Below, piece by piece: positions 8,906-21,316 of a DNA stretch of 64,000 nt (its first letter is position 1; the number at the start of each line of letters is the position of its first letter). Below the pieces are notes generated by a model, which saw nothing but the letters and a program-made list of their open reading frames with translations, ran no database searches and was not told where the DNA came from. The stretch spans positions 124,001 through 188,000 of the forward strand of contig CAVPTA010000002.1 of assembly GCA_963708645.1 (NCBI GenBank), given 5' to 3'. Position numbers and translations under genes: made by a program. The DNA comes from RYN-133 sp963708645 (GTDB lineage: Bacteria > Actinomycetota > Actinomycetes > Mycobacteriales > Jatrophihabitantaceae).

Positions 8906-10982
<2,077 letters not shown>

Positions 10983-11161
10983 GTGTGTGCACGCCTTCGG
11001 ACTTGCCGGCTCCGGTAGTAGCCACGATTGTCGAGGTCCCTTCGCTGTGCAGCGGTGGTGATCTGTAAGGGCTTACCCCTTCTGTCAGCGTAGCCACCCG
11101 GTGTGATCGGGAGAACGGTCCGCAGGCCACTGCCGCGTGCAGCACCGATCACCGCTCCCGT

Positions 11162-11174
11162 TAAGCTGGTTGCC
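11162..11174 (+). promoter_or_regulatory. Leaderless-type -10 element before ctaB
   Basis: TAAGCT at 11162-11167 is followed by seven bases and then the GTG of ctaB, the geometry of a leaderless actinobacterial transcript whose first base is the start codon. No Shine-Dalgarno sequence is visible. The position also supports choosing GTG 11175 as the start. Confidence 0.5.
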
Positions 11175-12173
11175 GTGACGCAGACGCCGGTGGCGCCCGT
11201 TTCGACGGGCCTCGAGGACGGCGTCACCGCGTCCCCGCCCGAAGCCGCCGACGCGCCACGCATGCACGGCCTGACGACACGTCCGCGTCCGCACCGCAGC
11301 CGCATCGCGGCCTACGTCGCACTGACCAAGCCCCGCATCATCGAATTGCTGCTGGTCACGACGCTGCCGTCGATGGTCTTGGCGGCACACGGTCTGCCGC
11401 GCTGGACGATCGCGCTGGTCACAATGCTCGGCGGGACGCTCGCCGCGGGAAGCGCGAACGCGCTCAACTGCTACCTCGACCGCGACATCGACGCCATCAT
11501 GCGACGCACCGGACGACGCCCACTGGCGCGCCACGAGGTGTCGCCGACCGGGGCGCTGGTGTTCGGCCTGCTGCTCGGCGCCGTGTCCGTCGCCGCCATC
11601 GGGCTGGTCACGAACTGGCTGGCCGGCGGCGCTGACGCTCGTGGCGATCGCGTTCTACATCGTCGTCTACACGATGTTGCTCAAGCGGCGCACCGCGCAG
11701 AACATCGTCTGGGGCGGCGTCGCGGGCTGCATGCCCGTGCTGATCGGCTGGACGGCCGTGACCGGCTCGCTGGCCGCCGCGCCGTTCGCGCTGTTCGCGG
11801 TCGTCTTCTTCTGGACTCCGCCGCACACGTGGGCGCTGGCCACCCGCTACCGCGAGGACTACGCGCGTGCCGGCGTGCCGATGCTGCCGGTAGTCGCCGA
11901 CCGCGCGTCGGGTCGCGCTCGAGATCGTCGATCTACACCTGGCTCACGGTCGCCGCGTCGCTCGCACTGTGGCCGCTGGCGACCGGCTGGGTGTACGGCC
12001 TGCTCGCGTCGCTTGCCGGCGCCGTGCTGATCGGCGCAGCACACCGGCTGCTGCATGCCACGACCCGGGAAACGCGCGGCGCCATCGCCAAGCCGATGCA
12101 GTTCTTCCATCTGTCGAACAGCTATCTCGCCTTCGTGTTCGTCGCGGTCGCGCTCGACACCTTCGTGCGCTGA
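11175..12173 (+). CDS. ctaB: Protoheme IX farnesyltransferase (heme O synthase), frame-interrupted
   Basis: Adds a farnesyl group to heme B to make heme O for cytochrome oxidase; integral membrane enzyme of the UbiA superfamily. N-terminal part: ALTKPRIIELLLVTTLPSM and the metal-binding NCYLDRDIDAIMRRT. The central part (about 11640-11910), with MLLKRRTAQNIVWGG and FFWTPPHTWALA, is one base out of frame, and the last 85 residues return to the first frame. The data fit one extra G near 11631 and extra bases near 11905 and 11928. The gene is divergent from tkt, as in related genomes. Confidence 0.92.
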   Translation: MTQTPVAPVSTGLEDGVTASPPEAADAPRMHGLTTRPRPHRSRIAAYVALTKPRIIELLLVTTLPSMVLAAHGLPRWTIALVTMLGGTLAAGSANALNCYLDRDIDAIMRRTGRRPLARHEVSPTGALVFGLLLGAVSVAAIGLVTNWLAGGADARGDRVLHRRLHDVAQAAHRAEHRLGRRRGLHARADRLDGRDRLAGRRAVRAVRGRLLLDSAAHVGAGHPLPRGLRACRRADAAGSRRPRVGSRSRSSIYTWLTVAASLALWPLATGWVYGLLASLAGAVLIGAAHRLLHATTRETRGAIAKPMQFFHLSNSYLAFVFVAVALDTFVR

Positions 12174-12180
12174 GCCTTTC

Positions 12181-13040
12181 GTGCGCCGACTCCTGCTCGC
12201 GACATGTTCGGCCTTCGCCGACGGCGACAGCGACGACCGGCTGCTGCTCATCCCCTGGCAGAGAGCAACGTCAACGCCGACTTCGCCGTGTGGGACGACC
12301 CGGACGTCGACTGGACCGCGGGTGCGGTGGTGCTGCGCTCGACCTGGGACTACACGCTGCATCGCACACAGTTCCTCGCCTGGACGCGCACTGTCGCCGT
12401 CCTGCACAACGGTGCGGCGCTGGTCGAGTGGAACTCGGACAAGATCTACCTGCAGCATCTCGCCGACGCCGGCGTGCCGATCACGCCGACGAAGATAGTC
12501 AGTCCGGGGATGCCGCTCGAAGTGCCCGATCATGAATTCGTCGTGAAGCCTTCGGTCGGGGCAGGGTCTCGAGGCGCGGGCAGGTTCCTGCCCTCGGCGG
12601 CCGACGAGGCATCCGCGCACGCGGCCCGGCTGCACGAGGCCGGACGCACCGTGCTCGTGCAGCCCTACCTCGCCGACGTCGACGAGCTCGGCGAGACGGC
12701 ACTGATCTATCTCGCCGGCGAGTTCAGCCACGCCGTCCGCAAGGGCCCGATGTTGGCCGGCGACACCGGTCACGACCTGAGCGCCGGCACCGGGCTGTTC
12801 CTCGACGAGAACATCAGCACGCGCGACGCGTCGCCTGCCGAGGTGGCGATCGGCGATCAAGCGATGCAGTTCCTGCGCGGCAGGTTCGGCGACGCACCGC
12901 TTTACGCGCGGGTCGACGTGCTGCCCGGACCGGACGGCCCGGTCGTCATCGAGTTGGAACTGATCGAGCCGTCCCTGTTCCTGGGATACGCCGACGGTGC
13001 CGTCGACCGGTTCGCAGCCGTTCTGGCCGCGTTGACGTGA
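12181..13040 (+). CDS. ATP-grasp domain protein (RimK/glutathione synthetase-like), frame break near start
   Basis: Predicted ATP-dependent carboxylate-amine ligase of unknown substrate. From GTG 12181 the protein starts VRRLLLATCSAFADGDSDDR, then shifts frame near 12255-12265 and continues AESNVNADFAVWDDPDVDW. Later motifs fit an ATP-grasp fold: VVKPSVGAGSRG (glycine-rich loop), LVQPYLADVDELGE and the metal/ATP site ELELIEPSLF. It is coupled to the DUF445 gene by GTGA. The family is widespread in actinobacteria but I know no experimental function. Confidence 0.75.
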
Positions 13041-14289
13041 CGGTTCCCGGCTCGCCGCCGAGCCCGGAGCGGTTGCGTGCGCTGCGGCGGATGAAGGTCA
13101 TCGCCGCTGGTCTGCTCGTCCTCGCCGCGGCGGTGTACGTGGTGTGCCGGTTGGTCGGCGACGGCAACGGCGCGTGGGGCTACCTCGAGGCAGCCGCCGA
13201 GGCGTCGATGGTCGGCGGCCTCGCCGACTGGTTCGCCGTCACTGCGTTGTTCCGGCATCCGCTGGGGATCCCGATCCCGCACACCGCGATCATCCCGCGC
13301 AAGAAGGACCAGATCGGCGAAGGACTGGCCGATTTCGTCAAGGAGTACTTCCTCACCAGCGAGATCGTGGCCGAGCGGGTCGACGCGGCGAGAGTGCCGG
13401 AGCGCGTCGGCGAATGGCTCGCCGATCCCGAGCATGCGCGCCGGGTAGCCGCGGAGTTGAGCTCGGCGGTGAGCGGTCTTGCCGCGACTCTGCACGACAA
13501 CGAGTTGCGTGACGCTGTTGCCGCGTTCGCCGACAGGCGGCTCCGCGATCTCGACACCGGCCCGCTGCTGGCGCGCCTGCTCGACGCGATCTGCGACTCG
13601 GGCCAGCACCAGAATGTGTTGACCACAGCGCTCAAGGGCCTGATCCGGTTCCTCGACGAGAATCGCTCGGTGTTACGGCGTCGGGTGGCCGACGAGTCGC
13701 CTGAATGGGTGCCCGACTGGGTCGACGACCGGGTGTTCAACAAGGGTTTCGCCGCACTGCAGTCATTCCTGGCCGACGTCACCATGCGCCCGAACACGAG
13801 CTGCGCGGTGCCTACGACGAACAACTGCGTGCGCTGGCCGAGCGGCTGCGCTCGGACCCCGAGCAGATCGCGAAGGTCGAGCGGGCCAAGGCCGAGCTGC
13901 TCGACCACCCGCAGGTGCGCGAATGGCTGTCCACACTCTGGTTGCGCGGCAAGACCCTGGTCGTGGACGGCGCCGAAGACCCGTCGTCCGATCTGCGTCG
14001 GGGCGTGGAACGGCTGGTCGTGCGCGCCGGTGAGGTGCTGCGCGACGACCAGCAGATCTCCGGACGCATCGACGAAGTGCTGCAACAGGTGGCGCGGTAC
14101 GTCGTGACGCACTACGGGGCAGACGTCACCGCCGTGATCTCGTCCACGATCGGGCGCTGGGACAGCGACGCCACCTCGCGCCGGCTCGAGCTGCAGGTCG
14201 GGCGCGACCTGCAGTTCATCCGCATCAACGGCACCGTCGTCGGCGCGCTGGCCGGCCTGACGATCTACACGCTCACCCAGGTGTTCTGA
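13037..14289 (+). CDS. DUF445 family membrane protein, frame-interrupted
   Basis: About 417 residues, function unknown. A hydrophobic N-terminal helix (about 20-40) is followed by the DUF445 signature ASMVGGLADWFAVTALFRHPLG and IPHTAIIPRKKDQIGEGL, a long helical, probably coiled middle, and a C-terminal hydrophobic anchor VVGALAGLTIYTL. The frame changes near 13785, between LADVT and APEHELRGAYDEQ. The start GTG overlaps the preceding ATP-grasp stop. Convergent with ctaA. Confidence 0.85.
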
Positions 14290-14292
14290 GCG

Positions 14293-14526
14293 TTACTTAC
14301 TGGGTTGGGGGCACTTCACCTTCGGGTTCGCGCCCATGTAATTCAGCGGCCCGGCGATGATGGTGACCGCGATGGTCGTGAACCCGGCGCAGTTCGTCTT
14401 GCCCGAGCTGTAGTAGTGCCGCTGGCCCGCTGCGATCGCCCCGATGATGAGCCAGATGACCAGCAACACGCCCAATATGCGCGCTAGCGTGCCCCGGCTA
14501 CGGCTTCTGCTTGTCGACATTGACAT
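14293..14526 (-). CDS. Small membrane protein (probable separate gene inside the ctaA open frame)
   Basis: From ATG 14526 (or 14520) this stretch encodes 77 residues: a Ser/Arg-rich start, one transmembrane helix (ILGVLLVIWLIIGAIAAGQ), then an extracytoplasmic tail with two cysteines (KTNCAGF and KVKCPQP). Its layout resembles short uncharacterised actinobacterial proteins of about 70-80 residues that stand alone, so I think it is an independent gene merged with ctaA by a missing stop. No clear ribosome site is visible. Confidence 0.55.
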   Translation of the reverse strand: MSMSTSRSRSRGTLARILGVLLVIWLIIGAIAAGQRHYYSSGKTNCAGFTTIAVTIIAGPLNYMGANPKVKCPQPSK

Positions 14527-15538
14527 GCCGTCGGTGTACCCGAAATGCGCGAAATTTCCCGTCACGCGGTCGAACGAACCCCGCCGGCTGAATGCACCCG
14601 CCGCTGAATGCACCCCGCCGGCCGAATGAAATACCCGCAGGGCGGCGACCCAGACCAGGCATGCGCCGAGCATGTGCACGGCGACGAGCAGTGGCGGCAC
14701 GTTGAGGAAGTACTGGGTGTAGCCGATGACCCCCTGCGCGAGCTCAACGGCAAGCAGTGCGACCGCGGCGCGACGCACCGCCGCCACGGCGCCGATCGCG
14801 AACACGACAGCGACGAGACCGGCCGTGAGCCCGACGAGAACCATCACTGCGTCGGCGTGCAGTTGTGACATCGACTCGACGTTGAGTCCGGTCCGGTGCA
14901 CCTTGCCGCTCGCGTCCTTGTCGCCGGCGTGTGGGCCGCTGCCCGTGACGACTGTGCCGATCACGAGAACCGCTGCCGTGACGGCGACGGTCACCTTCAC
15001 GAGCACGCGCGCTGCCGTCGGCAGCGCGGCCGCAACCGGCGCAGCGTCGCGACGAAGCCGCCACCACAGCGTGAAGGTCACCGCGATGATCGCCATCGAG
15101 AGCAGGAAATGCAGCGCGACCAGCCACGGGTTGAGGTGCGTCAGTACCGTCAGTCCGCCGAGGACGGCCTGCGCCGGAATGCCGAGCGCTGCCAGCGTCG
15201 CCAAGCCGCGTTCGCGCCGGCGTGCCATCGCGACGAGCCATGTGGCGATGGCGATCACCACCAGGACGAACGTCAACTGCCGGTTCGTGAACTCGATGAT
15301 CCCGTGGATGGCGTACTGCTTGGTCGGGCGTCAACGACGAGTCGGTGCACGACGGCCAGGTCGGGCAGCCCAGGCCAGAGTCGGTCAGGCGCACGGCGCC
15401 GCCGGTCACGACGATCACGACGTTCGCGATCACGGAAGCGAGAGCGAGCCCGCGCAGCCACACGTCGGTCTGGACGCGCTGCGGCAGCCATCGCACCGGA
15501 CGCTCGTCCGGCGTCTCGGCGCGCACCGACGTGCTCAC
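14293..15538 (-). CDS. ctaA: Heme A synthase (COX15/CtaA family), one frame break and fused 3' end
   Basis: Oxidises the C8 methyl of heme O to make heme A; polytopic membrane protein. The N-terminus from GTG 15538 (overlapping the ABC permease stop as GTGA) includes VVTGGAVRLTDSGLGCPTWPSC, the first heme-binding region. The frame breaks near 15325 and continues with TLVDRRQ-like EFTNRQLTFVLVV. Later segments include VTGSGPHAGD and VAVHMLGACLVW. After about 14630 there is no stop, and the frame runs through a three-copy tandem repeat into a small membrane protein that is normally separate. Either the stop was lost by an indel or the two are truly fused. Confidence 0.88.
14577..14628. repeat. 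Three tandem copies of a 16-18 bp unit at the ctaA 3' end
   Basis: On the plus strand the copies are at 14577-14594, 14595-14610 and 14611-14628, each ending in GAATG, with consensus close to CACCCCGCCGGCTGAATG. They lie exactly where ctaA should terminate and where the frame runs on into the small membrane protein. Confidence 0.75.
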
Positions 15539-16293
15539 TCCCATCGGAACCACCGGGCGGCGGCCACCATGGCCAGTACGCGCCCAGACGAGCAGCGTCA
15601 GCACATCGTGTGGCGGGACACCGGCGCCGTCCTGCAGCACGCGGTGCAGCCCGTCCGACAGCGCGGCCGACGGCAGGAACTGCAGCACCTGCGCTACGGC
15701 GTGCGGGTACTTGGCGAGCGGGATGGCGATACCGCCCGCGAACAGCAGCACGAGCCAGACCAGGTTGGATGCGGCCAGGGTGACCTCGGCGCGCAGGGTG
15801 CCGGCGAGCAACAGCCCCAGCCCGGCGAACGCGATCGTCCCGAGGGCGACCAGCAGGACGGCCAGCAGCGGGTCGCCGTGCGGATGCCAAGCCAGCGCGA
15901 ACCCGAACGCCACGATCAGCGCGACCTGCACGACCTCGAGCAGCAGCACCGACAGCGTCTTGCCGCCGACGAGCACACCACGGGGGAGCGCCGTTGCGCC
16001 GAGCCGCTTCAGCACCGCGTACTTGCGCTCGAACCCCGTGCCGATGGCCAGGCCGGTGAACGACGATGACATGACCGCGAGCGCGATGATGCTCGGCACC
16101 ACGAAGTCGATCCGGCGATCGACGCCGAGCGAGTACAGCAGCGGCAGGTTGAAGAAGAACAGCAGCAGCAGCGGGATGACGAGGGTGAGCCCGACCTGTT
16201 CGAGATTGCGCAGCTGCAGGCGGAACTCCATCGCGGTCTGCGCCGCGAGCATGCGACCGCGTGGCGCGGCCCCGGCAGCCGGGGCGAAACTCG

Positions 16294-16297
<4 letters not shown>
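15535..16297 (-). CDS. ABC-2 type transporter permease, frame break near 3' end
   Basis: Membrane subunit of an ABC exporter. About 250 residues with six hydrophobic helices; FERKYAVLKRLGATALPR after helix 2 is typical of the ABC-2 permease family. ATG 16297 overlaps the ATPase stop as ATGA. Near 15580 the frame shifts by one base; in the corrected frame the protein ends ARWFRWE with a stop overlapping the ctaA start. An ABC ATPase/permease pair ahead of ctaA is conserved in actinobacteria and is suspected, not proven, to help cytochrome oxidase biogenesis. Confidence 0.85.
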
Positions 16298-17222
<925 letters not shown>

Positions 17223-17226
17223 CAGT

Positions 17227-18015
17227 CTAGGAACGCCTGCCCGCGGGCGGTCCAGCGCGATCAGCGAACGCTGTGCGGGTCACGTTTCCTGCCTGGTGCT
17301 CGCTTCGCTCGCCGCCGGCCGACCACCAGCGGTGGAAGCGTCCGGGACGGTTCGAGCCGGCGTATGAGTCGACGTAGTCCTGGCCGCTGAGCTTCTGCAC
17401 CGCCTCGCGGACGGTCTCGGTGATCTCGCGCAGCACCCGCGCGCTGCGTTCTTCGCCCGCGCGGTCGCCGAAATGCAGTGGTGCACCGAAGTGGACGCCC
17501 ACCTTGGCCCGGTGCCACATCCGCTCGCCCGGTGGCTGCACCTCACGCGTGCCGACCAACCCGACCGGGACGACCGGGGCGCCGCTGCGCAGCGCGACGC
17601 GCGCGACGCCGGTGCGGAACTTGTACAGCCGACCGTCCGGCGAGCGGGTGCCCTCGGGGAAGATCCCGAGCGCCCTGCCGCCGCTGAGCACGTCGACGCC
17701 GACGTCGATGACGCTGGCGGCCGCCCGGGTGTCGGCCCGCTCGACCGGCACATGGCCGAGGGTCGTGAAGAACAGCGACGTCAGCCGGCCCCTGACGCCG
17801 GGCGTGGTGAAGTATTCGGCCTTGGCGAAATAGACGACCTGGCGCCGTGCGGCCAGCGGGGTGAAGAACTCGTCGGCGAAGGAGATGTGGTTCGCGGCGA
17901 AGATCACCGGACCTTCGGCGGGGACTGCGGGCGCGCCCGTGATGTCGGGCCGGTAGACGGCCCGCAACGCGGGAGCCAGAGTCAGTTCGAGGGTGCGGTA
18001 GAGCACACGTGGCAA
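17227..18015 (-). CDS. 1-acyl-sn-glycerol-3-phosphate acyltransferase family protein
   Basis: Probable membrane-associated acyltransferase of phospholipid synthesis (PlsC family), 262 residues. Motif I is NHISFAD (a variant of NHxxxxD), motif III is IFPEGTRSPDG, and VPVGLVGT corresponds to motif IV. The C-terminal 35 residues are polar and not part of the domain. The stop is five bases before the proposed ATPase start, so the genes may form one transcript with the exporter and ctaA. Divergent from sufR. Confidence 0.85.
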   Translation of the reverse strand: MPRVLYRTLELTLAPALRAVYRPDITGAPAVPAEGPVIFAANHISFADEFFTPLAARRQVVYFAKAEYFTTPGVRGRLTSLFFTTLGHVPVERADTRAAASVIDVGVDVLSGGRALGIFPEGTRSPDGRLYKFRTGVARVALRSGAPVVPVGLVGTREVQPPGERMWHRAKVGVHFGAPLHFGDRAGEERSARVLREITETVREAVQKLSGQDYVDSYAGSNRPGRFHRWWSAGGERSEHQAGNVTRTAFADRAGPPAGRRS

Positions 18016-18071
18016 CCTACCCGGGGCCGCAGAACGGCGGGGCGGTGTGAAACGCGCGACGGAAATACGTC

Positions 18072-18086
18072 ATACTGATGTTGTGA
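18072..18086 (+). promoter_or_regulatory. Candidate SufR operator overlapping -10 and start of sufR
   Basis: The sequence ATACT-N5-TGTGA at 18072-18086 differs by one base from the palindrome ACACT-N5-TGTGA reported for mycobacterial SufR. It overlaps CATACT (18071-18076), a good -10 element six bases before the GTG of sufR, so bound repressor would block RNA polymerase directly. This gives an autoregulated suf promoter with a leaderless transcript. Confidence 0.7.
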
Positions 18087-18740
18087 AATTCGCCGGCGAC
18101 GATCGCACCCGTGACGCGGTCGCCCGGCTGATCCTCGAGCGTGGCCCGCAGAGCGCCGCTGCGCTCGCCGACCGGCTGGGCCTGTCGCCGGCTGCCGTGC
18201 GCCGCCATCTCGACGCGCTGGTCGCCGACGGACTGCTCACCGAGCGCGACCCGCGTCCGTCGCCCGAATCGTGGACGGGGCCGCCCGGCCCGGGTCGTAC
18301 GCCCTCACCGACAGCGGACGCGCCGCGTTCCCGCACGCCTACGACGACCTCGCCACGACCGCGCTGCGCTACCTGCGCGAGACGGGCGGCGAGCAGGCCG
18401 TCACCGCGTTCGCCGAGCATCGCGCCGACACGCTCGCCGCCGAGCTGCGCGAGCGCGTCCAATCCGAGTGCGAGCGTCGCCACTCGCGCCGACGCGCTGG
18501 CCGACGGCCTCACTGCCAGTGGTTACGCTTCGACTACGGAGAAGCGCGGCCGCCGGGATCCAGATCTGCCAGCACCACTGCCCGGTCGCCCATGTGGCCG
18601 CCGAGTTCCCCGAGTTGTGCGAGGCCGAGACACGTGCGTTCGAGCAGGTGCTCGGCACCTACGTCCAAAGACTGGCGACCATCGCCCACGGCGATGGCGT
18701 GTGCACGACCCATGTCCCCACCCCTCCCGGGAGGCACTGA
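18083..18740 (+). CDS. sufR: SufR-type Fe-S-sensing transcriptional regulator, frame-interrupted
   Basis: Represses the suf operon when its Fe-S cluster is intact. The N-terminal winged-helix part is ALADRLGLSPAAVRRHLDALVADGLLTER. The middle (YALTDSGRAAFPHAYDDL) and the end lie in other frames, with breaks near 18275, 18465 and 18535. The C-terminus has the probable cluster ligands CQHHC and a third Cys in PELCEAE, followed by FEQVLGTYVQRLATIAHGDGVC. GTG 18083 is supported by the -10 spacing. It lies immediately before sufB with three bases between, the order known from mycobacteria. Confidence 0.87.
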
Positions 18741-18743
18741 CAT

Positions 18744-20174
18744 ATGACCACCACCCCCGAGCGGACTCTGACTCAGGACGAGCAGATCGACGCGCTCGGC
18801 CGCTACGGCTTCGGCTGGGCCGACACCGACGTCGCCGGCGCAAGCGCCCAGCGCGGTCTGACCGAGGCCGTCGTTCGCGACATCTCGGCGAAGAAGAGCG
18901 AGCCCGAGTGGATGCTCGACCGCCGCGTCAAGGCGCTGTCGATCTTCGACAAGAAGCCGATGCCGAACTGGGGCTCCGACCTGTCGGGCATCGACTTCGA
19001 CAACATCAAGTACTTCGTCCGCTCGACCGAGAAGCAGGCTGCGAGCTGGGACGACCTGCCCGCCGACATCAAGAACACCTACGACAAGCTCGGCATCCCC
19101 GAGGCCGAGAAGCAGCGCCTGGTTTCCGGCATCGCGGCGCAGTACGAGTCCGAGGTCGTCTATCACAAGATCAACGAAGAGCTCGAGCGTCAGGGCGTCA
19201 TCTTCCTCGACACCGACACCGCGCTGAAGGAGCACCCTGAGCTGTTCCAGGAGTACTTCGGCACGGTGATCCCGTCCGGTGACAACAAGTTCGCCGCGCT
19301 GAACACCGCGGTGTGGTCGGGCGGCTCGTTCATCTACGTGCCGAAGGGCGTGCACGTCGAGATCCCGCTGCAGGCCTACTTCCGCATCAACACCGAGAAC
19401 ATGGGCCAGTTCGAGCGCACGCTGATCATCGTCGACGAGGGCGCCTACGTGCACTACGTCGAGGGCTGCACCGCGCCGATCTACAGCTCCGACTCGCTGC
19501 ACTCGGCCGTCGTCGAGATCATCGTGAAGAAGGGCGGCCGCTGCCGCTATACGACGATCCAGAACTGGTCGAACAACGTCTACAACCTCGTCACCAAGCG
19601 GGCGCGCGCCGAAGAGGGCGCGACGATGGAGTGGGTCGACGGCAACATCGGCTCCAAGGTGACCATGAAGTACCCGGCCGTGTGGCTGATGGGCGAGCAC
19701 GCCAAGGGCGAGGTGCTCTCGATCGCGTTCGCCGGCGAGGGCCAGCACCAGGACGCGGGCGCGAAGATGCTGCACCTGGCGCCGAACACGAGCTCGAACA
19801 TCATCTCGAAGTCGGTCGCGCGTGGCGGTGGTCGCACGTCCTACCGCGGTCTCGTCCAGGTCAACAAGGGTGCCCACCACAGCCGGTCGACGGTGAAGTG
19901 CGATGCCCTGCTCGTCGATGACATCAGCCGTTCCGACACGTACCCGTATGTGGACGTGCGCGAGGACGACGTGTCGATGGGTCACGAGGCGACCGTTTCG
20001 AAGGTCAGCGAAGACCAGCTGTTCTACCTGATGAGCCGCGGCATGTCCGAGGACGAAGCCATGGCGATGGTCGTGCGCGGGTTCGTCGAGCCGATCGCGC
20101 GTGAGCTGCCGATGGAATACGCGCTCGAGCTCAACCGCCTGATCGAACTCCAGATGGAAGGAGCGGTCGGCTAG
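18744..20174 (+). CDS. sufB: Fe-S cluster assembly protein SufB
   Basis: Scaffold subunit of the SufBC2D complex that assembles Fe-S clusters. The full-length 476-residue protein is uninterrupted. Landmarks are RSTEKQAASWDDLP, YVPKGVHVEIPLQAYFRIN, YVHYVEGCTAP (conserved Cys) and the C-terminal EALAMVVRGF-type helix, here DEAMAMVVRGFVEPIARELP. The mycobacterial SufB intein is absent. First structural gene of the operon; its TAG stop overlaps the GTG of sufD by one base. Confidence 0.97.
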   Translation: MTTTPERTLTQDEQIDALGRYGFGWADTDVAGASAQRGLTEAVVRDISAKKSEPEWMLDRRVKALSIFDKKPMPNWGSDLSGIDFDNIKYFVRSTEKQAASWDDLPADIKNTYDKLGIPEAEKQRLVSGIAAQYESEVVYHKINEELERQGVIFLDTDTALKEHPELFQEYFGTVIPSGDNKFAALNTAVWSGGSFIYVPKGVHVEIPLQAYFRINTENMGQFERTLIIVDEGAYVHYVEGCTAPIYSSDSLHSAVVEIIVKKGGRCRYTTIQNWSNNVYNLVTKRARAEEGATMEWVDGNIGSKVTMKYPAVWLMGEHAKGEVLSIAFAGEGQHQDAGAKMLHLAPNTSSNIISKSVARGGGRTSYRGLVQVNKGAHHSRSTVKCDALLVDDISRSDTYPYVDVREDDVSMGHEATVSKVSEDQLFYLMSRGMSEDEAMAMVVRGFVEPIARELPMEYALELNRLIELQMEGAVG

Positions 20175-21316
20175 TGACTGCTCTACTCAAGTCGACCGGC
20201 TCGCCGGCCGAGCGTTTCACCTCGCGCAACCCCGATGACTTCCCCGACCCGAACCGGTCTCAGGAGGACTGGCGGTTCTCGCCGCTGGCACGCATCCGCG
20301 AGTTCTTCGAGCCGTTCGAGCCGGACGGTGTGATCGAGGGATCCGAGAGCGTGCCCGCGGGCGCGCACGTCGAGACTGTCGACCCGCGCACACTCGAGGC
20401 GTTCGGCACGGCACTCGTGCCCGTCGACCGTCCGAGCGCCCTGGCGATGACGCACGCGTCACGTGGTTTGCACGTCCGCGTCGATGCGAATGCCGAACTC
20501 GACGAACCGATCGTGCTGACCCGCAAGGGTGTCAGCGGCAAGTCCTACACCCACCACGTCGTCGAGGTGGGTGCGAACGCACGCGCGACGCTCGTCATCG
20601 ATCACGGTGGGCTCATCAAGGTCGCGGCGAACATTGAGATCGTCGTCGGCGACGGGGCGTCGTTGTCGGTGGTCGCGCTGAACACCGCTGACGAGGGTTC
20701 GGTGCAGCTGTCGTCCTACGCCGCGCTCGTCGGCCGCGATGCGACTTATCGCCACGTCAACGTGACACTCGGCGGGTCGGTCGTGCGCATCGTCCCGACC
20801 GTGCGCTTCGCCGGCCCTGGCGGGTACGCCGAACTGCTCGGCGTCAGTTTCGCCGGCGACGGCCAGCACTTCGAGGGACGGCTGTTCGTCGACCACGATG
20901 CCCCGAACTGCAAGTCGAACGTGCTGTACAAGAACGCGTTGCGCGGCGAGTCGGCACGCACGGTCTGGATCGGTGACGTCCGCATCCGGCCGTCTGCCAC
21001 CGGCACCGACACCTACGAGATGAACCGCAACCTGTTGCTGTCCGACGGAGCGCGCGCCGACTCCGTCCCGAACCTCGAGATCGAGACCGGCAACATCGCC
21101 GGCGCCGGCCACGCGAGCGCGACCGGACGATTCGACGACCTGCAGTTGTTCTACCTGCAGTCGCGCGGGATCCCCGAGGACGAAGCGCGCCGGCTGGTCG
21201 TGCGGGGCTTCTTCGCCGACGTCGTCGAGCGCATCGGGCTGCCCGAGCTCGAGCAGCAGATCATGACCGCTATCGAGGCCCGGTTGGGCTTCACCAGTTT
21301 GGAGAGCACCTCGTGA
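20174..21316 (+). CDS. sufD: Fe-S cluster assembly protein SufD
   Basis: Paralogue of SufB that completes the SufBC2D scaffold and is needed for iron acquisition. 380 residues; the beta-helix core runs from about residue 90, with GGSVVRIVPTVRFAGPGGYAELLGV and DHDAPNCKSNVLYKN, ending in DEARRLVVRGFFADVVERI, the SufC-interacting helix. Start GTG overlaps the sufB stop and the end overlaps sufC as GTGA. Confidence 0.96.
   Translation: MTALLKSTGSPAERFTSRNPDDFPDPNRSQEDWRFSPLARIREFFEPFEPDGVIEGSESVPAGAHVETVDPRTLEAFGTALVPVDRPSALAMTHASRGLHVRVDANAELDEPIVLTRKGVSGKSYTHHVVEVGANARATLVIDHGGLIKVAANIEIVVGDGASLSVVALNTADEGSVQLSSYAALVGRDATYRHVNVTLGGSVVRIVPTVRFAGPGGYAELLGVSFAGDGQHFEGRLFVDHDAPNCKSNVLYKNALRGESARTVWIGDVRIRPSATGTDTYEMNRNLLLSDGARADSVPNLEIETGNIAGAGHASATGRFDDLQLFYLQSRGIPEDEARRLVVRGFFADVVERIGLPELEQQIMTAIEARLGFTSLESTS

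Noticed and set aside
18744..20174. Intein in SufB
   Set aside because: The protein is 476 residues and continuous, unlike the M. tuberculosis homologue.
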